Assembly (NCBI GenBank): GCA_947167965.1
Contig: CAMVJW010000013.1
Coordinates: forward strand, 1 to 33,919
From: an uncultured Clostridia bacterium
GTDB taxonomy: Bacteria > Bacillota > Clostridia > TANB77 > CAG-508
Direction of reading: 5' to 3'
Length of the DNA: 33,919 bases
Shown here: positions 33,713 to 33,919 of the stretch, piece by piece
How positions within the stretch are numbered: the first letter of the stretch is position 1
Layout of the letters: the number at the start of each line of letters is the position of its first letter
Notes under the pieces: model-generated
Seen by the model: only the letters and a program-made list of their open reading frames with translations
What the model was told of the DNA's origin: nothing
Databases searched by the model: none
Made by a program: the position numbers and the translations under genes

Positions 33713-33765
33713 TTGTGCATTTTTTTGTATTTTTATTGTGCACTTTTTTTATTTCTTATTGTGCA
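33713..33765 (-). promoter_or_regulatory. Three TTGTGCA sites with exact 23-bp spacing
   Basis: TTGTGCA (TGCACAA on the gene strand) occurs at 33713-33719, 33736-33742 and 33759-33765. The first site begins six bases upstream of the -35 box. The fixed 23-bp step, about two helical turns, suggests cooperative binding of a regulator, possibly the ATPase itself. Confidence 0.65.
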
Positions 33766-33814
33766 GATTTATGTAATATTATTACACATTTTTTTTTTAA
33801 CCCTCCGTGTCTAC

Positions 33815-33849
33815 TTTTTATAATACAATATGAGAAATTGTCTTATATA
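33815..33849. repeat. Second copy of a sequence found near 27900
   Basis: TTTTTATAATACAATA (33815-33830) is identical to 27900-27915, and GTCTTATATA follows in both (33840-33849 and 27923-27932). Confidence 0.6.
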
Positions 33850-33855
33850 TTTTTT

Positions 33856-33919
33856 AACTATAATAAAAAGACCAATATAAACCAAATTTATATCAGTCTT
33901 TTTATTATCTCCTATAGTT
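33856..33919. terminator. Large hairpin at the right window edge
   Basis: ATAATAAAAAGAC (33860-33872) pairs perfectly with GTCTTTTTATTAT (33896-33908). There is an inner ATATAAA/TTTATAT stem, and an outer AACTAT/ATAGTT can pair past a bulge. It is probably a terminator for a gene beyond the window, or the end of a small element. It may be cut by the window edge. Confidence 0.55.

Noticed and set aside
33713..33765. Repeats as a CRISPR array or plasmid origin iterons
   Set aside because: Only three 7-base sites next to a promoter, with no long repeats, no cas genes and no initiator gene.

Overview
The window is very AT-rich DNA (roughly a quarter to 30% G+C by eye) with strong AGGAGG-type ribosome binding sites, sigma-A promoters, U-tract hairpin terminators, Soj/Spo0J-type ParA/ParB and Gram-positive cell-wall hydrolases. 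This points to a low-GC Bacillota chromosome, most likely a clostridial lineage. I cannot name a genus from the sequence alone.

Left part (1-6100): a partial, long coiled-coil protein with a Thr-Pro-Pro repeat tail (minus strand, runs off the window) is divergent from a DnaB-like SF4 helicase paralogue (1763-3496). A bidirectional terminator then separates these from an ABC-2 type exporter pair (3547-5969, minus).

Central part (6122-21150, all minus): a type IV secretion-like (T4SS) locus. In transcription order it has three VirB2/TrbC-type pilin-like proteins in their own sigma-A unit, closed by a terminator. A second unit with an extended -10 promoter follows: PrgI, a TraC-like VirB4 partner, the VirB4 ATPase, a large VirB6/TrbL-like channel protein, a one-TM VirB8-like protein, a giant membrane-anchored multi-enzyme wall hydrolase, and a second TM-anchored VirB8-like protein. 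The hydrolase carries SGNH, NlpC/P60-like, M15 carboxypeptidase, SleB-like, phage-type lysozyme and NlpC/P60 domains, and is split by a frameshift. A terminator ends the unit. No relaxase, coupling protein (VirD4) or integrase is visible in the window.

Next to it (21582-24825, plus) are two paralogous, atypical sigma-70-family factors with a small unknown gene between them. They share a region-1.1-like N-terminus and an unusual conserved linker before region 4, and each is interrupted by a one-base frameshift. They are divergent from the pilin unit, across a 20-bp perfect palindrome. The layout suggests a secretion/pilus machine with its own transcription factors. The three frame breaks could mean decay, sequence error or recoding.

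Right part (24875-33919): ordinary chromosome. It has a zinc-ribbon membrane protein, two tRNA-Ser genes (GCT and TGA), parB, parA, a decayed Rpn-family nuclease, an SOS-type dinD gene flanked by about 80-bp direct repeats, leuS, and an AAA/DUF4143 ATPase preceded by three TTGTGCA sites exactly 23 bp apart.
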